A stretch of 64,000 nucleotides of DNA from Cyanosarcina radialis HA8281-LM2. GTDB taxonomy: Bacteria; Cyanobacteriota; Cyanobacteriia; Cyanobacteriales; CCAP-1448. Location of the stretch: the NCBI GenBank assembly GCA_019359615.1, contig JAHHHA010000016.1, positions 62,001 through 126,000 of the forward strand. The letters run 5' to 3'. Under the pieces are notes generated by a model. That model saw only the letters and a program-made list of their open reading frames with translations, was not told where the DNA came from and searched no databases. This document shows, one piece after another, positions 60,382 through 64,000 of this stretch. A program made the translations under genes and the position numbers. How positions within the stretch are numbered: position 1 is the first letter of the stretch; the number at the start of each line of letters is the position of its first letter.

Positions 60382-62466
60382 ATGGAGCGATCGATAAGCA
60401 ACCCGAATTCCGTGCTAGCAGACTTGCTGAAAGCCATACCCCATCTGAGGGCACAGCTTTATTTCAAGCCTTCTTTAACTGCGCTGTCCCACGCCATGGA
60501 AGATCAGGTGTTAGCTGGTGACGAACGGCTTTTAGTGATTGCTAACTTCCAAAGAGAACGATTCTATCGTCAGGAAGCACACCGCTATCAACGCATTGCC
60601 GAACGCACGCCCCAAGTATACGTGCTAGCAGCACCAGAAACAGAATTTAAAAGCGCCTCCCATGACTGCGAAACCGTAGCTTTCGATCCTCACGACGGTT
60701 TGAGCCAAGAATGGCATTTAGTAGTAATCGGCCAGCAATACGGAGCTTGCCTGATCTGCCGAGAAAAATTAGCCCCAGAGGATGCTAAAGCTAAGAAAAA
60801 ACCAATTCGTCCCTCAAATAAAGCCACTAACACCTGTGGTGGAGCAGAAATAGACACGGCTCGTCGATTTGAAGGTATTTGGACGTTCGATCGCCAAGTA
60901 GCTAGTGTGGCTGCCGATCTGTTGCTAGAGCGAATCTTATCGTACCGACCGGAGTTAGCCAATAAAATCGAACAAGCACGACGCGATTGCGGGATTGTTT
61001 CTCTCGCACCCAAAAGAAAAAGTCCCGCTCAAAAAATAAGGCAAAACTCAGTCAAGATCGAAGCTGGATTAACTCAAAACTCAACACTTAACACTCCACA
61101 CTCTACTATCCCCAACCCAGGGGCTTTTGCCCAACGCTTGCTGACTTATTTGCAGGCAGGTCAGTACAAATTACTCAAAGCTTATCGCTCGATCGCCGCT
61201 CAAGAGCAGAAAGAACGGCTGATCAATTCGATTACTGATACGATTAGGCGATCGCTCGATCCCGATGAAATTTTGCAAGTAGCAGTCAAGGAACTAGGAC
61301 AAGAACTGGCAGCTTGTCGCTGCCCGATCTATTGCTGTCAAGCCACCGATGCTACGGCGACGATCGACTATGAATTCTTGCAATCTAGCGCTCGAACGGC
61401 TGGGATTGCTTCCACTCTAGGGCAAATTTGGCCCTTGCAAGACAATCCTCTGTTTCAGCAAGTAGTCAAGCAGCGGGAACCTCTATACGTCGCTGATGCC
61501 CAAACCGACCCCCAGATCGCTCAGTCATCGACCCTGCAAAAATTGGTACGAAAATTTAGCATTAACTCTTGGTTGATGGTTCCCGTGCTATATCAAGACC
61601 AATTGTTAGGAATGGTGGAATTACACCATTGCGGTACTAGCCCACGCCAATTAGCAACTGAAGATTTATCCTTGGTGTCGGCTATAGCCACTCAAATCGG
61701 CGTGGCCTTAATTCAAGCCCAAGCTTACGCTCGCGTAGAAAACCTCAATCAACAGCTAGAAGCACTCGATCGCACTCGCGCCAATTTAGTCGCCATTACC
61801 GGCCACGAACTCCGCACTCCCTTATCTACTATTCAAGTTTGCTTAGAGAGTTTAGCCAACGAACCCGATATGGCTACTGAGTTGCGCCAGTTAATGCTAG
61901 ATACGGCTTTAGCTGATGCCGAACGCCTGCGGAAACTGATCCAAGACTTCCTCACCCTTTCCCGCTTAGAAAGCGGTCGAGTCGAATGGCATTTTGAACC
62001 GATCGATCTAACTGAGTGTGCCGAACTGGCGATGAGCAGCATTCGCACTCATAGAACTCAAGAACAACAACCGCCAATCGTTCTGGAATTGCCAGTCGAT
62101 CTGCCGCTAGTCAAAGCTGATGGAGAATGGCTGGTAGAAGCGATCGTCAAACTGCTAGATAATGCCTGCAAATTCACTCCTCCTGAAGGTCGCGTCAGTG
62201 TTATCGCTCAAAGTAACGACAGTGGGACGCTCGAAGTTATCGTAGCCGATACCGGGCGAGGGATCGCTCCCGAACGCCTAGAGACAGTGTTCGATCGCTT
62301 TTATCAAGAAGAAGGGGCATTGCGGCGCAGCACTGGCGGTACGGGCTTGGGATTGGCGATTTGCCGTCAAATCGTCAGCAATTGGGGCGGACAAATTTGG
62401 GCAGAATCAGCCGGAAAAAACCAAGGCAGTCGGTTTCACTTCACGGTCCCAGTGTTTGAGGATTGA
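60382..62466 (+). CDS. DICT-GAF sensor histidine kinase
   Basis: This 694-residue protein is a soluble two-component sensor. Residues about 18-125 form a DICT domain (LTALSHAMEDQVLAGDERLL, VIGQQYGACLIC), found in cyanobacterial light- or redox-linked sensors. A GAF domain follows (about 285-440; DEILQVAVKELGQELAACRC). The HisKA box has the phospho-acceptor His475 in ITGHELRTPLST, then ATPase boxes DNACKFTPPEG, DTGRGIAPERL and GGTGLGLAICR. Residues about 231-243 (TQNSTLNTPHST) come from a dispersed repeat. No response regulator gene is adjacent. Confidence 0.9.
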   Translation: MERSISNPNSVLADLLKAIPHLRAQLYFKPSLTALSHAMEDQVLAGDERLLVIANFQRERFYRQEAHRYQRIAERTPQVYVLAAPETEFKSASHDCETVAFDPHDGLSQEWHLVVIGQQYGACLICREKLAPEDAKAKKKPIRPSNKATNTCGGAEIDTARRFEGIWTFDRQVASVAADLLLERILSYRPELANKIEQARRDCGIVSLAPKRKSPAQKIRQNSVKIEAGLTQNSTLNTPHSTIPNPGAFAQRLLTYLQAGQYKLLKAYRSIAAQEQKERLINSITDTIRRSLDPDEILQVAVKELGQELAACRCPIYCCQATDATATIDYEFLQSSARTAGIASTLGQIWPLQDNPLFQQVVKQREPLYVADAQTDPQIAQSSTLQKLVRKFSINSWLMVPVLYQDQLLGMVELHHCGTSPRQLATEDLSLVSAIATQIGVALIQAQAYARVENLNQQLEALDRTRANLVAITGHELRTPLSTIQVCLESLANEPDMATELRQLMLDTALADAERLRKLIQDFLTLSRLESGRVEWHFEPIDLTECAELAMSSIRTHRTQEQQPPIVLELPVDLPLVKADGEWLVEAIVKLLDNACKFTPPEGRVSVIAQSNDSGTLEVIVADTGRGIAPERLETVFDRFYQEEGALRRSTGGTGLGLAICRQIVSNWGGQIWAESAGKNQGSRFHFTVPVFED
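61076..61110. repeat. dispersed repeat in frame inside the histidine kinase gene
   Basis: CAAAACTCAACACTTAACAC and CTCCACACTC, the minus-strand form of GTGTTGAGTGTGGAG units. It encodes a TQNSTLNTPHST stretch between the DICT and GAF parts. Confidence 0.75.
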
Positions 62467-62652
62467 GGAAGAGGGGGAAGAGGGGGAGATGGGGGGATGG
62501 GGAGATGGGGAGAATTTTTAACTCCACACTCCACGCTTAACATTTGTACGGGCAAAGCATTTGGGCAATAACTTAATGGTCAAATTTAAGGGTTATTAAC
62601 CAAATGCTAAGTGCAAGGCACAGGCTGCGCCAACGCCCCTACGACTGAACTC
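62466..62652. repeat. GGGGAGAT repeats and degenerate hairpin repeat
   Basis: GAGGGGGA and GATGGGGA units (62473-62510), CACTCCACAC, then GTACGGGC...GCCCCTAC-like parts (62545-62645) interrupted by unrelated sequence. They lie between converging histidine kinase and FHA-kinase genes. Confidence 0.7.
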
Positions 62653-64000
62653 CTAAACTTCTGCTGTTAGCAATGCCTCCTTGAAGGCAGCAGCAGTTTT
62701 AAAGTGGATTTCTGGCTTATCGCGCAGTGCCAAGTCGATTACTTCTGCCAGCCCTTGAGGAATTGCCGGATCTCGCTGGCGGATGGGTACGGCATCGGTT
62801 TGTAAGACGGCGAGAAATGGATCGGTGTTGCCAAAGTTACGAGGGAAAGCACCAACCAACATAAAATACAGGCAGGCAGCAGTTGCCCAAATATCTACTT
62901 CGGGCTTGGCGTACTTGAAATTAATTACCTGCTGGCGGGGCATGAAAGCTGGGGAACCTGCCAGAGTGCCACTCATGGTTTGACCGCTCAATCCAGCGAG
63001 ATCGAAGGCTTTGCCTAATCCATAGTCGCCGATTTTGGCAAGGCGCTGATTACCAACATTGGCGAGGAAGATGTTAGCTGGTTTGAGGTCGCGGTGTACC
63101 AAACCCCGTCCTTTGGCAAAGCTGCCATCGGCTTGTTTGACGCACGGAATTTCGGCATTGTGGGCGTATTCCAGACCCTCTAGAACTTGCAGGATAAGCG
63201 GTAGGGCTTCATCGATCGTCAATCGCCTGCGCTGTTGTTGCATGAAATTAACAATGCTGCCCCCGTCACAATATTCCAGGGTGAAGAAGAAGTTGCCATA
63301 AAAGTGACCGTAAGTTCGCAGTTGGACGATATGGGGATGGTTTAAGGCGTTGGTGTTTTCGGTTTCTCGCAGAAAGAGATCGATCGCTCCTGGGGTGGCG
63401 GCTACTTGGGGTAGCATGACTTTGAGGGCGACTAACTCATCTGTTCGATCGTGGCGAGCGAGATAAACGGCTCCAAATCCTCCTTTACCCAGTAATTTGA
63501 GAATGGTGTAGCCGCGAATGGCAATCAGATTAGGATCGCCTGCGTTGGCTTGTTGCACCAATCGTTGCATACTCTCGCTGGGATCTGAGTTTTGGGCAGA
63601 ACTGGCGGCAAAGGCTTTTTGAGCGGCTTCAACTTCGCTGGTGACTTCGATGCCGATTTGGAAAATAGTGTTACCGAGTTGAATTTCGTCGCCTGCTTTG
63701 AGGTCGTATTCTGGAAAGCTCATTTGAGCGCCTTGTTCTGGGGTTTGATCGGGTAGGCGCTGTCCGATTAATTGGCTGTTGATGTAGGTGCCGTTTCGAC
63801 TGCCGAAGTCCCGGACGCGGATGGCTGGAGGGTTGATGTCTAGGAGGCAGTGATAGCGAGAGATGGTGCCATGAGCTTCATCGTTGGGTAGTTTGGGATG
63901 AGCGTCGTTAGCGCGACCGATGATGCAAGTGGTGCGTTCTTCAAAGATAAATTTTTGCCCTGTAAGGCTGCCAGAAATAATGGTAAGGGTAACTTGGGCT
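62653..64000 (-). CDS. FHA-domain Ser/Thr protein kinase, N-terminus beyond window
   Basis: The minus-strand frame is open from the window edge, so the start is not seen. It begins with an FHA domain (ERTTCIIGRANDAHPKLPND, then GTISRYHCLLDI and RVRDFGSRNGTYIN), which binds phosphothreonine. After a linker comes the kinase: LLGKGGFGAVYLARH loop, VALKVM lysine, VHRDLKPANI loop and DYG in place of DFG. The end is near residue 440 of this part. No membrane helix is seen. The kinase could act with the histidine kinase nearby, but no link is proved. Confidence 0.9.
   Translation of the reverse strand, partial: AQVTLTIISGSLTGQKFIFEERTTCIIGRANDAHPKLPNDEAHGTISRYHCLLDINPPAIRVRDFGSRNGTYINSQLIGQRLPDQTPEQGAQMSFPEYDLKAGDEIQLGNTIFQIGIEVTSEVEAAQKAFAASSAQNSDPSESMQRLVQQANAGDPNLIAIRGYTILKLLGKGGFGAVYLARHDRTDELVALKVMLPQVAATPGAIDLFLRETENTNALNHPHIVQLRTYGHFYGNFFFTLEYCDGGSIVNFMQQQRRRLTIDEALPLILQVLEGLEYAHNAEIPCVKQADGSFAKGRGLVHRDLKPANIFLANVGNQRLAKIGDYGLGKAFDLAGLSGQTMSGTLAGSPAFMPRQQVINFKYAKPEVDIWATAACLYFMLVGAFPRNFGNTDPFLAVLQTDAVPIRQRDPAIPQGLAEVIDLALRDKPEIHFKTAAAFKEALLTAEV

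Noticed and set aside
1-64000. tRNA, rRNA, tmRNA or 6S RNA genes
   Set aside because: I read the larger gaps on both strands for cloverleaf-like arms and known conserved cores and saw none; a covariance-model scan would be needed to exclude divergent small RNAs.

Overview
The window comes from a cyanobacterial chromosome. The HIP1 octamer GCGATCGC and its core CGATCG recur throughout, and the gene set is cyanobacterial: a CrtO-type ketolase, DpsA-type Dps, a GlgA2-like glycogen synthase, a VTE5-type phytol kinase, C-DES cystine lyase, DUF4385, LysS with a KTSC tail, DICT-domain and WD40 signalling proteins. The density of short dispersed repeats points to a large-genome filamentous or colonial lineage. 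I found no rRNA, tRNA, CRISPR array, prophage or intact insertion sequence.

Layout. 1-5.5 kb (minus): a hydrolase and acyltransferase pair resembling the two halves of plant phytyl ester synthase, a methyltransferase, a saccharopine-dehydrogenase-like enzyme and crtO. 5.9-9.6 kb: a stress-flavoured group (DUF2231, DUF2993, a hydrophilic protein, GSP39-type SDR, ChaB). 9.7-11.5 kb: HAD hydrolase and ribF. 11.9-16.5 kb: a STAND (NB-ARC) ATPase, an exported pentapeptide-repeat protein, SUI1, Dps, and a small gene next to a thioredoxin-like [2Fe-2S] protein. 16.7-31.8 kb: housekeeping and signalling genes (pepA, lytic transglycosylase, glgA, kinase-WD40, ackA, FAD hydroxylase, slipin, ABC exporter). 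32-37.7 kb: cystine lyase, two VOC proteins, DUF4112, an SDR and an unusual Rieske-helical fusion. 37.7-41.9 kb: a TetR-controlled redox/hydrolase operon with clear operators. 42-44.6 kb: MtnX-like phosphatase and a PMT-family glycosyltransferase with an internal duplication. 44.7-51.6 kb: an RnfD/NqrB-like membrane protein followed by four tandem DUF2330 paralogues. 51.7-64 kb: DUF4385/MerR, mnmA, SPOR-like protein, lysS, a decayed peptidase E, cobM, YiiX-like hydrolase, lipoprotein, yidD, phytol kinase, DICT-GAF histidine kinase and an FHA-kinase running off the right edge.

Two signals stand out. The RnfD-like + 4x DUF2330 array encodes one redox-type membrane protein and four exported proteins with five invariant cysteines each; only one copy has a C-terminal membrane anchor, and a different hairpin sits in every gap between copies. 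The second is a family of short repeats (GATGGGGA/C octamers, GTGTTGA-type units, GAACTCCT units). They fill intergenic gaps and also lie in frame inside RibF, the [2Fe-2S] protein, the PMT enzyme and the histidine kinase, and form the N-terminus of the phytol kinase. The octamers contain no stop codon in any of six frames, which may explain why they are tolerated in genes.

Other points: several TIR-bounded MITE-like elements, two gene relics (Uma2, peptidase E), two unlisted small ORFs (33 and 35 codons), and a perfect 24-bp TetR palindrome with a degenerate second copy at the regulator's own promoter.
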